A stretch of DNA of 64,000 nucleotides from Lycocorax pyrrhopterus obiensis (lineage: Eukaryota; Chordata; Aves; Passeriformes; Paradisaeidae), in NCBI GenBank assembly GCA_014706295.1, contig JACSVZ010000007.1, positions 1,528,543-1,592,542 on the forward strand, given 5' to 3'. Of the stretch, positions 34,901 to 48,400 are shown piece by piece. The number at the start of each line of letters is the position of its first letter. Positions within the stretch are counted from its first letter, which is position 1. The notes below the pieces were generated by a model. It ran no database searches and had not been told where the DNA came from. It saw nothing but the letters and a program-made list of their open reading frames with translations. Made by a program: the position numbers and the translations under genes.

Positions 34901-37845
34901 GTATTACATTCACAAAAATTTGGGGTGATGTTAAGAAACCTCTTGTGTAAATGGTGAAAAAATGCAGGGTGAAGAAATAAACTTAATTGTGCTTTTTATA
35001 AATATTTCAGTATCTTTTAATTTTACAGCTTGGAAAGCAGAAGAAGAAGTTCATGCCTTACAATTACCAGCACAAGTATTTCATCTGTGAGTATCTCCTA
35101 AAAATCATGAGTGCATCTTCTCCCCCATAAAATAAAGGTTTTAAAGATATTCCCATTGAAGTGACAGCTCCAGGAAGCTTCCTTCATGTTAAAGAAGATC
35201 CACAGGAGAAGGAATTGCCCCTTAAGTCTCTGTTTGGGTTATGAGATGTAGATGGGGGTGTATCAAACAGAGGGAAGAAAGGGATGGGGAAAGAAATGGA
35301 GAGGTGATGAGAAGAAAAGAGGAAGAGATTATGTGGGTGCATGGAAGACAGCAATTTTTGCTTCCACTGGAAAAAAAGAATCATTTTTATGATGGCAGTG
35401 AAATTCCAAATGTCTCTCTCTTTCTGTTCTGCCCTTCAGTGCTGGCCCCCCTCGCCCTCGTACCCTTCTTCCAGCTGTCAATATTCTACTTTGCAATCAA
35501 GAGGAGAAAGTGGTTGGTAAGCACTGCTTCCCTGTCTGGAAAACTCCAAAAATGTCACTGTGTTCACCTTCACCTCCCGTTGGTCAGGTGATTGGGGGGT
35601 AAGAGAGAAAAAAGATAGAACAGGCTGATTCTAGGCTTGCTGCAGCAAGAGAAAATTGTTTAGAAGAGGCTTTTTAGCCTTTTAGAAGATAAACAAAAGT
35701 TATCAGGAAATTCCCAGGCCCAGAGTGTGATGGCAGGGCTGTCGTCTGCAGTTATGGATGGCTAAATGGGAATATTTCAGGGACACACCCACCTTGATGC
35801 AGAATGGAACTTATTCCCGATAAATCAGAAGTTTGCATATAAGATCATTTTTTAAGCTGCAGTTCAAGTAGAAGGGAGAGGATGGAGTGGAGGCATTTCC
35901 TCAACAAATGCTGATTTTAATCCTGATTTGTTCTGGGTTTTTTGGTTTTTTTTTTACAGGACCTGGTATTGGTTGTGGCTTTCAACATCCGAGTCTGCCT
36001 CATGTACATTCCTTTAATGGGATTTAAAACCTTCATGGTGTACTACTGGCTGTCCAGGTAACTCAGAGCCCCCCCAGAGCCCCCATAATTAATATTTGTA
36101 ATCAATATTGAGCTTCAGAGGGAAGAAATGAAAACTAACACTAGAGGGAAGAAATGAAAACTAGCATTACAGTTTTCTCCAAAATAAACAGTGAAGAAGA
36201 AGCAGTTTAACTTCAGGGGGGTGGTGGCTGCTCAGGGACATCTGCAGCATCTACAACTTGAGTGGTTCTTAAACTCTAAAAGTGCTTTTTTACTGCAGAA
36301 GAGACTTAGCAAAGTGTTTGAATGTTAAATTTGGATGGGATTAGAGATATGACAAGAGTTCCTGTGTTCATCTGCCCAGGTACCTTGAGAGTACCTGGTT
36401 TATTTGGGTGTCCCAGATGAATCACATCCCAATGGACATTGATTATGACAAGAATGAAGACTGGGTGTCTACTCAGGTAAGAAACTCCTTTCTTCTGGAA
36501 TACTGGGTCTGCTGGTCTGAATTATAGGACAAAGACGATGTTGTTATTCTCTTTGGTTTGGTGTTGATGAGGTTTGTCCTTCCATTCATTAAATAAACAT
36601 TTCTGTGATATTCAAACCATTTAAAATTTTAGTTGGAAAACAGGACATCTAGGTTTTAAAAATCCTGTTCTTTCACTGAAAGGCCTTGATGTGTTTTTCA
36701 CAATCCTTTCCCCTCCCTATTATAGAAAAGTTCTGGTGGTGTAACAGCCAATTTCCTTCTTAGGCCAACTAAAGGAAGCAAAGTGGGATTCCTTTATTTT
36801 TACCTTGCAGGCTGCAGGTTTACTACAGATCAGATAAATCTGACAAAATTGCCTGATAAAGATGAATATGTAAATGGCACTTTGCTCACATCTATCCTGC
36901 CTCCAGCAGTATAACCCCACACAGTGGGTTTGAAGCAGTTTCCTATTTTATCAAGGATAAAAAACTCAGCCTGGCTAGTCTAGACTGTGTTGAATTCCTC
37001 AGGGCAATGATGGCTGTAATACCTGTCTTTGCCTTGATTTTTGTGCTAGATAAGGGTGGGCAGTGATTGCTGGGGGTTCAGTTGTTGGACTTGCAGGAAA
37101 ATAAAATCTAAATCCTGTGGGGTTTTGGTTTTTTTTTTCCCTCCCAGCTCCACGCAACCTGCAACGTGAACCAGTCTGTGTTCAATGACTGGTTCACCGG
37201 GCACCTGAACTTCCAAATCGAGCACCAGTGAGTATCATCCTGGGGGTAAAAAATGGGAATAATCTGGGGCAGGGGGATGTTTTGCACAGGGAGGAAGCCA
37301 AGTCTTGCAGTAACTCTCCCTCATCCCATTCTGCAGCCTGTTCCCCACAATGCCTCGGCACAACTACTGGAAAGTGGCTCCCCTGGTGAAAAGCCTCTGT
37401 GGCAAGCACGGCATTGAGTACAAAACCAAGACTTTGCTCGCAGCCTTTGCAGATATTTTGCAGTAAGTATCAATTAACAAGATGATTTTGCTCTGCAATG
37501 GCAGGTAAGAGACACCCAGGCAGCCATTTCAAATCAATGTCCACGGAGAGATCAAACCTGGAGTTCATTTAGATTTTTCTAAAGGCACATTAACTTCCAA
37601 AGTTTCAAAGTTGGTTTTTTTTTTCTCTCTTCCTTAAATCCTCTCAACTCATTACCAGCTGTCGAACTTTGCTATGAGGTGTCCACTCATTTTAAAATCC
37701 AGTTTTTCCATTTATTCCTTGAACTACAGTTTGCTTCCCACAAAGTTGAACTCTGTCTCCTCCTAAGTGATTTTTTCCCTTCTGTTCCTGCAGTTCCCTG
37801 AAGGATTCTGGGGAGCACTGGCTGGAAGCATATCTGCATGGGTAG
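28931..37845 (+). CDS. FADS1-like desaturase, copy B (12 exons, 448 aa)
   Basis: Exons: 28931-29149, 31764-31874, 32307-32504, 33493-33594, 33758-33886, 35029-35086, 35440-35516, 35960-36057, 36380-36476, 37148-37227, 37337-37462, 37794-37845; 1347 nt, open throughout. Start chosen at MAPQTGPS, which resembles the MAP start of other FADS1 proteins; in-frame ATGs farther up lack family similarity. It keeps the b5 heme ligands (HPGG, AFH), box I HDLGH, box II HNQHH, box III QIEHH and the FADS1-type [10 protein letters not shown]. Oddities: the box I-II linker reads [15 protein letters not shown], losing the His of WNH, the following His and the GH. Exon 6 lacks one codon (KYFI, not KYFFI). The exon 8 membrane segment is strongly changed ([18 protein letters not shown]). 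The C-terminus is YLHG. Exon 5 has a weak donor, GTCTGG. Probably a working but diverged desaturase; substrate unknown. Confidence 0.9.
29150..31763 (+). other. Copy B intron 1 (2.6 kb)
   Basis: GTAAGA to TCAG. No recognisable repeat family. A 15-bp direct repeat (tgactttttctatac twice) lies at 30846-30875. No gene seen. Confidence 0.75.
32277..32314 (+). promoter_or_regulatory. Duplicated 3' splice site before copy B exon 3
   Basis: The text 'cccacagaaatccc' occurs twice, 23 bp apart, the first ending in an AG at 32283 and the second at 32306. Only the second gives the 198-bp exon 3 in frame. Use of the first would add 23 nt and shift the frame. Confidence 0.8.
33985..34035 (+). mobile_element. 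CR1 3' tail fragment
   Basis: 'tctttaaggtcccttccaac', 'ccaaaccattctgggattc' matches only the last 50 bp of CR1. Confidence 0.75.
36117..36168 (+). repeat. 26-bp tandem duplication
   Basis: Two copies of agagggaagaaatgaaaact plus 6 bases, differing by about two bases. In copy B between exons 8 and 9. Confidence 0.85.
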
Positions 37846-38179
37846 AAACTGGCCACTCTCCAAGGGAATCCCTTCACCAGACAACTGCTGCCAGGAGCCA
37901 GGACACACCATCCTTCTGTGTGTCCTCGGGCATAGGAACTCAGGAGCTGGGCAAAGTTAATTTCAGTAAGAATCAAGTGGGAAGGTGGCTTCAAGACACA
38001 TTTTTCCCTTGTTCCCAACCATGAACCTCTGTTTTTTCCTGCTCTCAATCTCAGAATTGAGAGATGGGCTTTTAAACTTGGGGAGAAGTGGCTCTTCAAT
38101 CAGTTTGATCAGTTTAACTTTATTGGAAATGCCAGCTCCTTGCTTATGGAAGAGGTTTGAAAGGAAATTCTTCTCCGAG

Positions 38180-38465
38180 TCATAGAGTCCTGGAATGGTT
38201 TGGATTGGACCTTAAAGATTGTCTTGTTCCACCCCCTGCCGTGGGCAGGGACACCTTCCACCAGACCAGGTTGCTCCAAGCCCTGTCCAGCCTGGCCTTG
38301 AACACTTCCAGGGATGGGGCATCCACAGCTTCCCTGGGAATCCCGTTCCAGTGCCTCACAATAAAGAATTGCTTCCTAACATCCAATCTACACCCACCCT
38401 CTGTCAGTTCAAAACTCTCATCCCTCATCCTGTCCCTAGAAGTCCTGAGAAAAACTCTCCATCTT
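38180..38465 (-). mobile_element. CR1 LINE fragment
   Basis: Reverse-complement CR1: 'tcatagagtcctggaatgg', 'gggcagggacaccttccac', 'gttgctccaagccctgtcc', 'gaacacttccagggatgggg', 'aacatccaatctacacc'. It lies in the likely 3' UTR of copy B, antisense to the gene. Confidence 0.9.
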
Positions 38466-38605
38466 CCACACAAGCCCTTTTCAGTATTAAGGTCTCCTTA
38501 GTGTTTTTGGCTCAGTGGACCAGTGAAAAAAAGCAGGGAAAGTGCAGGAAGTCAGGAGACATTAGGCCAGGGGGAATTTTTAAGGGGATATTCTAGAACA
38601 GATCA

Positions 38606-38611
38606 AATAAA
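38606..38611 (+). terminator. Candidate poly(A) signal AATAAA downstream of copy B
   Basis: Canonical hexamer about 0.76 kb after the copy B stop. A second AATAAA is at 39024-39029. Either could end the transcript. Confidence 0.4.
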
Positions 38612-41600
38612 TGTGCGAAGAACAAGGTGGCCTGGGGCATGTCCCCATCGCTTCTGGTCACGTGTGGACCCCTTGCTCTGACCATTATGGGTTGTAAAAG
38701 GTTCTGCTCATGGCTTGCTTGGGCAGGCAGATCAGCTGGGGGCTGGTTACACCTGCAGTAGCCAGTGTGAGCACAGTTTGTATGGCAGGCAGTGTTTATG
38801 GGCATAAATACATGTCTGGGTTTTAACTGAGTGCTGACTGTGCTGTCAGATTGGATTTCTGGCGTAGACCAGCGTTGAATCAGGCTGAGAAGATGAGGCA
38901 CTGAGGAGTAGGTCCAGATTTCAAGGGTATTTAGAGTACTCTTGCTTTTATATATATATTACATTTTATCTAGAAGTTTACCTCTTGGTAGTTTAGTACA
39001 ATTAGTTTCACAAGAGAATGATGAATAAAGTTCTTCTTCATGATTTTTAGATTGAAGTCAAAGCCTGTTTTACAAGGAGCTCTGATTAATCTTGCTGATT
39101 CTGAAAAGAAATTGTGATTCAATGACATTTCCTAATGCCACATAGAGCAAATATTTTCCATTGTGGGACTGGCAGAGCCCATGTGGTGCCATACCCACCT
39201 CACTGACCCAAACTCACAAACGTTTTCATGGCAAAAACCTGTAATGGCAAATAAACAGACCATTTGCCCATAAAAGCAAAGGCCACGTGGTTCCTTCTCC
39301 TCTGCCATTCACACCCAGAACCTCCAGTGGATAAATCACCCACAGGAGGAAGATGTGGGAGATTAAAAAGCAGCTCACTTGTGTTGCAGTTTACACATGC
39401 CAACACCTCTCTTCTGGGTAACAAGATCAAGCCCAACAAACAAAGCAGAAGGAGTTTGGACTTTTTATTTTTGCCTTTGTTTTTTTTCAGAACATCTCCA
39501 TTTCTTCTTTTTATTTATATTTTTGTGTGTAGGTGCAGGTGCCAATAAGGCTGTTCTGGTTATTTCATAATAATGGCTGACAGATGTCTTTGAAAAGGGT
39601 CCTGTTTTAAAAAGTAGTTATTAAAAAGTGTTTAAAATGTAGTTTGGAAATCCCTGCTAACTGGTCCCTACAGCAATTATGCATTCCCAAATCCAGGGCT
39701 GGTTGTAATGGTGGTATCCATAATTATTTGCAAAAGTAGCAACATTTTATATGTATTTAAGGGATAATACTGTCTTGGGATGAATGCAGGGATTTCATGG
39801 TACTACATGAAGATATTTTAAAATTGAAGTCCTGCTGAAGGTTATATAAACATTAAGGATTCCTCCTTTTTTTTTTACCAGTGAGACTTGAAAGCTGTGC
39901 TGATCCTGAGTCCCACAAAAATCAATACAAGGCTGAATCAAAAGGGTTCTTTGTGGTGTCAGCCTCATAAATCAAACTGATCATTTGTAGTGTTTAATTA
40001 GAATTCTGCTTATTTGAATGTCATTATTTGTTGAGTCTTTTTTCAACCTGGTTTTAATTAAAACATTTCTGTCTCTTACTTGTCTCAACAGGCTGCTCTG
40101 TGTTGATAATAATTCCTTTATCTTTTTAATAAAGGTTATTAAGAGTGGAGCTGGTTTACCTTGGTTAAATTCTAACATGGTTTACAAACTCCAGGAAGTC
40201 AAGTGAGAACTGCAATATTCCCTGAAAGACAGTATTTGCCATCTGGAATACCTGGAAGAGACAAGGAAATTAGGGAGATACTTTGCAGAATCCTTCTGGC
40301 TGCAGGAGTTTGTGCTGAGATGCTGCTGAAAGTGGTTCCCTTATCCAGGTAGAGCAAAAGCTCTTTTATATCTTTTTGTTCTTCCCTCAGGTGCCAGATT
40401 TAGGGATGCAATTGGATAAGATACTTTGGGTGGAATCTGATGAAAAGGATTTAGAAATGGATGGAACAACTCCCTTTTCTGCTGTTGTCCTGCTCTGTGT
40501 GGCAGCACCTCGGCCGAGCACCTCTTTCCTGAGTGTAAGATGATTCACTCATGCACTGATTCTTCCTACCAGCCACCCCTGCAAAAAAAATCCTTCTGTT
40601 TTATTGCATAAAAACACTTCAGTGATTGTTTCGAGGGCAACTCGTTGCCTGACTTGAAGGAAATTGGTGTTTCTATATCCATAAAGAGAGAGCCAGCCAG
40701 AAATAAGAGGTTGTATTTACACTGAACTCTGACAAAACAGGTGACTTTACTCCAGCTTGCCACCTAAAATGCGTTTTCCTCAGGTGTTGCCCACAGAAGG
40801 TGTGTTCTGCTGTTACTCCAAAGCCCTTGAAGTGCTGAGCTGTGCTCTCCTGCAAGTACAGAGCTGCCTCTGGCTGTGCAGTTTTCTTCTTATCACTCAC
40901 CCAAGGGTGGGGCGTGCTTGGTTTTCCTGGCTGCCATCCCCCTGAGGGGCCTCATCCCGTGGGCATGCTTGGATCACACTCTTACAGGCAGGGCTGTGCT
41001 TTCCAGAGGATATTTCTGGCTGTTTTCTCTCAAAAATGGAGCTGGGAGAGGCAGTCCTGCATCCTTTGTAATTAAACTTGTAAGGGCAATGTGGTACCTA
41101 AGGTTTTAGGTTAGGCCGCGGCCCTTCAGTTCAACTTGTCCCTCAGTAAATTGCTCATGTCCTCCATGGATTGTGGCAGGTTGGCATTAAAATATTAATT
41201 CTTTCACTGTGCTTCAAGTCTTCTTAACTGGTGAGTGGTGAGGATGTTCCTCAATTAGACTCGTGGCCTCTCAAGGGTATTTTTTCTATTTTCTCAGAAA
41301 AATAAAAATACATCTTCCTTATGTCCTCTTATTGTTGGTGATAGATGAGGAAAAATCAAGTGAAATAATCAGGAATCAAGTGAAATAATCTTTACTGATT
41401 TGTCTGATCACTAAACTCAATCTAGTCTGAAAAAAATCATTTTTCCCTAAAGGATCTACATTCCCTCTTGGAAGTAACACTTGCAAACATACATAAATAG
41501 ATATGAAAACACATCTTTTAGGGATGGCTTAGGTTCCTACAAGGTCTAGAACTCTCCCTATTGACTGTTCCGTCCTTACTGATATTTACCACTCCAGTCA

Positions 41601-44150
41601 TATTTACACTATCTATGTGTATTTTATCTGCAGGGTGGTTATGCTTAGAAGAGTAAATACATTTATATTTGAGATTTTGATTTTGTGGGGGTTTTTTTTC
41701 CATTCTGAAAAAAAAAAAAAACAACCCCATGCTCAGCCACCCGTGCTATCTTTTTGTGCCAATTAATCCAGTTTATTGACTGAAGGTGTTGACACAAAGG
41801 TGCCCACTGGAGCTGTTATTCCAATCTATGATGGGTTAGGAGAGATTCAGTTTAAATGTACTCATGAAAGAAAAACAAAGGCAATTTTTAAAGCACTATC
41901 CCTTGCCTTTTGGGGGTTTTAATAGCATGTAACACCTGAAAAAATCCAGCAGGAACATCCAGAATCCAGCCCTGTGAGGAGGCCATTGAGCAAGAACAAG
42001 CTAATTATGCAAATGAAGCCCATGTTCCCTGCAAGAATTGCTGCACACAGCGATCTGCATGCCCTTCATTTTCACTCTGACTCATAATTCCACTTTTGGG
42101 AGCAGAACTGTGCACCCCAGTTGGATCCCAGTCAGTGAAGGGCTGAGGTTTGCTTATGTGGGCTTTTCCCCTCATTTACAACCTGTTGGATCAGTGTCAG
42201 CTTCGATTCATGGTCTGTGGGGCATCCAGAACAACAAACAGGCAGGAGAGGGCAAAAGAGAGACCACATCAGAACAGGGCATTATTGCAGTGCCCAAAAG
42301 TGGCTGCCTGGAGAAGGAAATAAACCCAGCTCCAATAGGGATTAATTACAGTGTTTATTTTGTTGTCCTACACGCACTGGATCCACAGGGACTTATCCCA
42401 TGTGGGAGGAGGCAGCTCTGACCACAGTGATTTAAAGGGTAGCTCTTCTGAGGAATTACTCATTCCACTCCCAGTGATTTATTAGGACCTTTGGAATTGC
42501 ATCCTCATGCCAGAGGTCCCAAGTATTCATCTAACCTTCTTCTGTTCCTCTGGAATGATGAAACAGCCTAGAACTCTTTGACCTGTTGCAATAGTGGATT
42601 TGCCAGGCTGTGCCTCCTCATGAAGTTGAAAGAGGTTTTGTCTTTATTTTTCATTTTTGCCTTTATTTTCTTGTTGAAGTGGGTGTTAGATCTACACTCA
42701 CCACGACAAAAACCAAACAAAAAACTCCAAACCAAACCCAAAACCCACATAAAAAATACATATTAAAATATCTATGCCATAAAAAAAAAAATTACTTCAA
42801 ACTAAGATTCCTGTTATGTCAGGGAGAGAGGAGCCAGTCAAATTTGGAATGTTCTCCCTGGGCTTTCTCTCAGGCAAGTAGATGGGATACAAATTCCAGC
42901 TGGGATTTCTGATGCCCTGTTTCAACACCCCATCGCGAAGCTCCAATTTGCTGAATCAGAAATCCATCAGCTGTGCACAGCAATGAGCAAAGCAAAGCAG
43001 GCAGGGACTGCCCAGCAAAATGCTCATTATGGTTATTTAAGTATCAGCTGTGGGACGTGACCTAAAAGTTTGATATTGCAGCACACAAAATTTGCTCCAT
43101 GTAAGTGGTGGTGATGTAAGATTTTTAACCCTAGGACTGAAGGTTGCAGGCTGTGGGTGTGTGAAAATGAAAGAGATGCTCTCAAAGAAGTTTAAAATCC
43201 TGTTTTATTAACTCACTTCTCCTTTTTATTGCTCCTACCAACTCTTGAAAAAAAAATCCCTTGAGTAAGAAGGTGAGACATGCTGACAGCCAGTGAGGTG
43301 AGGGAAAACTCAGCCAATGTGACCATCCGCCCAACAGTCCTGAATTCTGTGGTCTCTGGAATGAGCTGAAATCCAGCAGTGCCCAAAATTGTGGTAGAAA
43401 AAGCACTGAGGGAACTTTTCCCTGACTCAAATAAGGTGGTTTTGGAACTATCACTTACAGTTTGAGCATCTCTCTGAAATGTGTCCCCTCCAATGAGAAA
43501 TCTCAACTCCTTTTAGTCCTTTTAATCCTTTTAATTCCCTGCATCAGGGCCCTGAGTTCCTCATTTTGACTCCTTGTATTTAAAAATAATCGATGATGAA
43601 AGGCCCTGTGTTATATCTTTAACCAACATCCCCTTTTTTTTCAGTATAAACTCTTAATTTGCATCCTTGCTACATTCCCCAGTCCAAAATCTGAATATCC
43701 CTGGATAATTTCACCGCCTGTGTGAGTTATCTTGCCACCTCCATCTCTCCCTAATAACACCTTGGGAAGGGATTTGCCTCTGGGCTACTCTCTCCAGGTT
43801 TGTTACGCCTGGGATTCTGCCTCTCTTTATTCCCCCTCCTAAGCTGGTTTGAAGTAAGTATTGGGGGGGATATCCAGAGTAATGCCTGGATTTAGGCAGC
43901 TGGGCTAAATAAAATTTGCTGGTATTTCCTACCACAACTACACCCAGTGTCTTAGAGAGCAGAGGAGGAGAGATCCCAGCTAATGTCCTGCAAATTTGTT
44001 GACAGTATGCCAAGATAACAGATGTAATGCCAACAAATCCAAGCAGTTGGATTTTCCAGGGAGCTGCACAAGATCCCAGTTCCCTATCCTTGTATTCTTT
44101 GTCTTATGGTGCCTTTCAGGCCTTGATCAGCACCAGCTGCAGTCCTCTTA

Positions 44151-44254
44151 TGTTGCCAGGACCTCACCGCCCTCACAGGGAAGAATTTCTTCCCAATATC
44201 CAATCCAAGGCCACCCTATGGCAGTTTAAAGCCATTCCCCAGTGTCCCAGGAAA
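44151..44254 (-). mobile_element. CR1 LINE fragment (internal part)
   Basis: Reverse-complement CR1: 'cctcacagggaagaatttc', 'ttcccaatatccaatcc', 'cagtttaaagccattccc'. Lacks the 3' terminus. Confidence 0.8.
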
Positions 44255-44912
44255 TAAAATCCTTCCATTTTTCTCTTAATGAAAACATGACTTTGGAAAA
44301 AATCTGTGGAATAAAATTTTCTTTGTTGCTGCTGCTTCAGCGCTGCAATCCCTGTGGAACAGAAGATTCCTGGAAAAGGAATTCTCTCTTGACTAACAAG
44401 CTCTTAAATATGACCTCAGACATTAAAAGTGAGTTTGAGGCATCGCTGCCTCGTTCGTGCACTGTTTTATTGCCTGTTGTCACCCTTCAGTTGCATGAAC
44501 CAGGGTGTGCCTGGTGTCTTCTTGTCTGAATCTGTTGACAGCAAGACAATCCCTCTTGTCTCTGCGAAGAAACCTTCTTAACAGGTTTCCCACTGGGAGA
44601 GCTGGGACCTGGCAAGCCCAGAACTCATCTTCGAGCTCAACTTGGCCTCTGGTTCACGGCTTGATACTTTTAGCATCATTCCCACCTGGAACTGGGAGTA
44701 AACCTTGCCTGCTCCAGGTGCTCCGGTGCTTGCTAAAGCTGAATTTTGGCTGTGGCCATGTGCTCCCCCCGCTGGTAAATGCATCCAGGTGACCGTGGAA
44801 TACATGCCAGGATTACACTTTACATTTTCTAAACCCAAAATGTGAAATCACCTGATTTTGGAGTAATCTTCGTAATCCTCGGCTACTGGGGGTATTTTAC
44901 CTCAGTTCATAA

Positions 44913-44934
44913 GGGGGGGGGGGGGGGGGGGGGG
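44913..44934 (+). repeat. G22 homopolymer
   Basis: Twenty-two uninterrupted G followed by CGGGGC. Could be real, a quadruplex-forming site, or a sequencing or assembly artefact. Confidence 0.9.
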
Positions 44935-45271
44935 CGGGGCCAGAACTTCCCCTTAAGACTTGAAATCAAATAAAAACTTCTTAAAATTTTATTTCCCGGG
45001 CGATTTCAAAGGAGTGTTTGACTGAGAGTGGATCTGGAGACAACCACTGTGTTTTTCTTCACTCCCTAGGGAGAAACAGCTGAGTTTGTAATTGATTGAT
45101 TTTGGGACAACTAAGGAGAAGAAGGATCAGCTGGGGGGGTTCTCAAGGAGAAAACCAGGAAAAGATGAGGAAAAATGATCCAAGTTTGCCTCCCTGTGGC
45201 AGCGTCTCGCTATTGCACATGGAAATGGGCCAGTTTTCCCTTCTTGGATGAATTCCTCCGTGGAACAGCTG

Positions 45272-45410
45272 CTGTGAGTAACACAGAAATGTTATCCAAA
45301 TCACAATAACAAATGACAATATAAAAAAACTTAAATATAGCTCCTGTGAGTAACATAGAAATGTTATCCAAATCACAATAACAAATGACAATATAAAAAA
45401 ACTTAAATAT
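45272..45410 (+). repeat. Tandem duplication, 72-bp period, two copies
   Basis: 'ctgtgagtaacacagaaatg' at 45272 is repeated at 45344 with one base change near the start; the following 'ttatccaaatcacaataac' and 'aaatgacaatataaaaaaac' are the same in both. A recent local duplication. Confidence 0.95.
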
Positions 45411-48400
45411 CTTTCTCCTGGGTTACATTTGTATTAGGTGTATTTGAAAATGAAAAAGTGGTGTAATTGTAACAGTTAATTTATAGCAGCTTTGCAGCTG
45501 GAGCTATTTAATCAAAGCTCTTGTCTGGGGGTAAAAGAGCCCAAATTATCTCCAGACAAAAAACCCAACTTGCAAGTAGCTCATAAAAGAGAGAAAAAAG
45601 TGACATGAAAACTCTAACTTTTTTGTGGGTTAATTTGAAATAATGGTGGATTTGGAAGCCAGGGCCGCACAGGACTTAAAATTCACAAATTTTATCCCAA
45701 ACCTGCGTATTTTAGAGAGGACATTCCATCTCCTGAACAAGAAGGATCATTGTCCACGTGGAATTTCACAGTGTGAAAATTTGGCTCACCTGTTTTGCCA
45801 CCAAATCGTGAGGATTTATTCACAAAACAGAGGCCTTGTCAGCCTGCAGGCCACTACAGGGAAGTTCAGCCTCTCGCCTCACATTTAGCACTGCTTTTCC
45901 ACATGATGTGGAGAAAGGAGCCAGCAGCAGGCCTGTTCCTCATCACCTGCTTTTTGGGCACTGCTTTGGATGCTGTGAGGGGTTTGCCAGTGTCCAGGAG
46001 GGCAAATGTCACCTTTGAGGTGATTTTCTACCACAGGAAGCGTTTGCTACCAGTTTTTGGCGCCTCATTTTCTGAGGGGGAGAGACTCGGAGTTTGGATG
46101 ACAGGTGAGTCCTTGAGTTCCCTTCTCCTCTAGAACCTCTTTTCCAAGGAATGGAGCATAGGAATAGCTGCATGGCCTCTCATATCAGTGCCCTTTTCTT
46201 TCAACCCATCTTATAAAAAATGGAAAGAGATGTGGTATTTCCATTTCTTGCTCTGTGTAATATCCTGTGAGAGACCAGCAGTGGCTGGGCCTGACTCAGC
46301 CTTGGATGGTTAAACTCATTCCTTTGCTTCCCTCTGCAGCTCCCAAAACCCTGTTATGCCTCTTCCAATGGGAAATTTAATTGCATTGTGTCCCTGGTAT
46401 AATCCCTAAAGCTGCAAATTAATTACTGGGCCTGTTGTCACAGGACACTGGGAGATCCCGCTGTGGTGAGGGTAGAATTTCCAAATCCACGTCCCCCTGG
46501 GATAACCCAGCTGCTGCCAAGCTTTCTGTTCCATGCCCAAAGGACAGCACTTGGAGTGTGGGTCATGCTTGGGTGCCTGGCACCTCCTCAGGTTTGCAAT
46601 CTGTGAGCAATCAGGACATAAACAAGGAGTAGCTGCTCAGGACTATTATCCAATTAGTACCTCAGAAGTATCCCACAGGCACAGCCCGAGGCCTGTGTTT
46701 GTCTCATCACGGATTAGGAGCGATTAAGAGAAGTCAAATGCAGTACTGGCACAATGTCTGCTAATATCCATCATGCTGGGCTGGAGCAGAAGGATTTATA
46801 ATGCAATGTTCTTTCCAAGGATAACCCTCCAGGTGGCTCATGGAACACCTGAAGAAGATCCCAGACTAGAAGAACAAAGTATTCCAGCTGATTAACCTAT
46901 GGAACAGTAATCCATGAATCCAAATAAAGATCTAGGATCTGTCCCTTAATGGACTTGTCTCAGTTAGGATGCTTCAGTTCAAGGATGTAGAGCTGAGAGG
47001 AGATGGACTGCACATGAAAATTCACCTTAAATCTTCACCATTTGCCTGTTTTTTTATTCTCACCAGGCATTATAATTTCCCCAGCTACTTTTTCAGTCTT
47101 TGCTTCCTTCAGAAGCTGCTTTATCTGCCTCAGTTCTAACATTTCTTTATATTTTAAAGAAACTTTTTTCCCCTAATACTTTTAAACTTCTGTTTTGCTC
47201 AGGTAGTTTTAAATGGTGCATACTCTGATAAACTCCTATGAACATTTACTCTTTGCTTGCTGACTCATGATTAGAAGAAGCTTAAGTAAAGAACAGCTGG
47301 GAATAGTTAAACTGTACTTTTACCAATATTTCTTTCAATAATACAGGCTAGTTTTGATTGAAGAGCATAAAATAATATTCTAAAAAAGCACAAGGGGGCA
47401 TTAAACAATCTGGTCAGCTTTAATAATAATTAGCTCTGGCAGGTTCTTATACTTTGAGCAATTGATTATCTACAGCAAATAATTAGATTCTTGAGATAAC
47501 TTATCTAATGACATTGCAAAAGGATAACGATAAGCCATTGCTGATCCATGGAAGCTCCGCAGAGACTGTGCCAGGAAATATTTAAATATCTGTTATAATT
47601 GATGAATGTTTTTATTCTAATGACTCTTTGAGACCAGTCAAACCTTTTCATCATGTGTTCTTTAACAATTTTAACCTTATAGATCCTTTAAATTTTTTTT
47701 TGGAGAAGATTATTAAAGGTTCTGCCTGGAAAATGAGACATTTTGATTATAGGTAAGTAGGATACAGAAAACTTTGAGCTTAACTGCTGGTTTTGTCCCT
47801 GAGCAGGAGCAGTGACATATGAACGTCTCCTGCCCTATATGAAGATATTTATGACATAAAACCCTCTTAAAGGGGACACTGCAATGCAACACTCATTTAT
47901 CTGTGCTTAACACAGATATTGATTGATTAAATGATATTATTTACTCTTTGTATGTTGGACACTGCTATGAAAGAAATCTGTCACTATTTTTAGGGTTCCT
48001 AAAAGATGCATAAGAAGTTTCCAACAGATGTTGTTATTACACACATGCAAAGACACAGGTTTTGATTGTCTGAGTTGGAAGTTGCCTTTATTTTACAACA
48101 CTGAAGCTGCAGTTAATAAATCCCTGTGGTTTCCAGAGCGAGCTGCGCTTGTGCACCGGGGGATGTGAAGTTGGTGTGTCCTGTGCCTATGTCCCCTATG
48201 CAAATGTACGTTTCCAAATGCAACTGCAAGCCAAAATATAGATAAATCAGATGGTTTATAGATTGTTTTAGATAAATTCTGTTTGACAAGCAAGAATTGT
48301 GTGGTTTAGGTAGCATTAACTTCCCATTTCTGCTTCTTTGCCCTTCATGGGGATGTAGGAGGAAGAAGACCCCAAAAGAAAGGATGGGTTGTGATTAAAT

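Larger units (their letters stand above)
31875..37793 (+). other. Remaining longer copy B introns
   Basis: Introns above 300 bp: 31875-32306, 32505-33492, 33887-35028, 35087-35439, 35517-35959, 36058-36379, 36477-37147, 37463-37793. The fifth holds a short TA repeat (about 33926-33942) and a CR1 3' tail (33985-34035). The one after exon 8 holds a 26-bp tandem duplication at 36117-36168. Otherwise nothing recognised. Confidence 0.65.

Noticed and set aside
45643..46133. Open frames of 81 and 112 aa in the spacer
   Set aside because: No recognisable motif, no splice partners and no codon signature. Treated as chance ORFs.
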